Origin: Virgibacillus_O xinjiangensis
GTDB lineage: Bacteria; Bacillota; Bacilli; Bacillales; Amphibacillaceae
Length of the DNA stretch: 41,271 nt
Assembly: GCF_042643145.1 (NCBI RefSeq)
Contig: NZ_JBHRSA010000005.1
Span: forward strand, 1 to 41,271
Reading direction: 5' to 3'
Below, piece after piece: positions 41,079-41,271 of the stretch. The notes beneath the pieces were generated by a model. The model did no database searches and was not told where the DNA came from. It saw only the letters and a program-made list of their open reading frames with translations. The number at the start of each line of letters is the position of its first letter. Within the stretch, counting starts at the first letter, position 1. Position numbers and translations under genes: made by a program.

Positions 41079-41204
41079 CTGTCGCCCGAATGAGCAGGTG
41101 TGCGGCCTGAGTGGTGGATGCTGAGGCCCGAGTGAGCGGGTGTGTGGCCTGAGTGGTGGATGCTGATGCCCGAGTGAGCGGGATTGCGGCCCGAGTGGTG
41201 GATG
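41079..41204. repeat. GC-rich tandem array, 42-bp unit, exactly three copies
   Basis: Units at 41079, 41121 and 41163, each two 21-bp halves with the core GCC(C/T)GAGTG. On the minus strand this is CACTCGGGC, the same core as in the arrays at 27.1 and 27.6 kb, so it is the same family in inverted orientation. It starts directly after the stop codon at 41078. Confidence 0.9.
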
Positions 41205-41271
41205 TGTACATGACCCTGTCAAGTAGACACACTAAAATCGTGCAAAACTATGCTGATTGTAACCGGTATTC

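Overview
The window reads as low-GC Gram-positive DNA from an endospore-forming, probably salt-tolerant member of the Bacillaceae. The evidence is strong GGAGG-type ribosome binding sites, many TTG and GTG starts, a Ger(x)C germination lipoprotein, a sigma-B-type promoter in front of a general stress protein, DUF4236/DUF4256/DUF4825/DUF421 proteins, and two OpuAC-class glycine-betaine-type binding proteins. No tRNA, rRNA, CRISPR array or intact transposase was seen. The species cannot be named from this sequence.

Layout. 1-9,690: a GC-rich 40-bp tandem array, an AEC carrier, a small DUF6376-like lipoprotein, a GNAT acetyltransferase, a PadR-ChrA operon with a clear promoter and operator, a frameshifted histidine phosphatase, an MFS exporter, DUF4256 and DUF4236 proteins and a helical protein. 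9,690-16,160: a decaying accessory stretch. It holds a DUF4396 fragment, a DUF421 membrane protein, several micro-ORFs, the rRNA methyltransferase RlmCD, a recombinase tail, a broken MarR gene, and a row of short genes (VOC, GrpB, small membrane proteins) separated by copies of an inverted-repeat element with a GGCAGGTTA core. 16,229-22,400: a glucuronide locus with an AraC-type regulator, a cre-like site, a canonical GH2 beta-glucuronidase, a translationally coupled GH2 paralogue that has lost its catalytic residues, and a GPH-family sugar symporter.

22,600-30,800: maltose O-acetyltransferase, a membrane protein, a broken UPF1-like helicase, an SDR oxidoreductase, two GC-rich 42-bp tandem arrays around a tiny membrane-protein gene, SRPBCC and monooxygenase-fold proteins, an RDD protein and an N-truncated ABC-2 permease. 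31,100-37,630: a PAS-STAS (RsbR-like) protein, a sigma-B-type GSP17M protein, an orphan Ger(x)C, and two betaine-type binding proteins on opposite strands whose lobes are in swapped order. 38,000-41,204: a same-strand run of small lipoproteins and membrane proteins, closed by another 42-bp array abutting the last stop codon.

Themes worth attention: (i) the active GUS/dead GUS pair; (ii) the dispersed inverted-repeat element in front of cassette-like, often broken genes; (iii) four GC-rich arrays built of 20/21-bp half-units; (iv) three genes whose best-placed start codon is ATT or ATC; (v) the pair of domain-swapped binding proteins. Everything here comes from reading the sequence; no database search was run.
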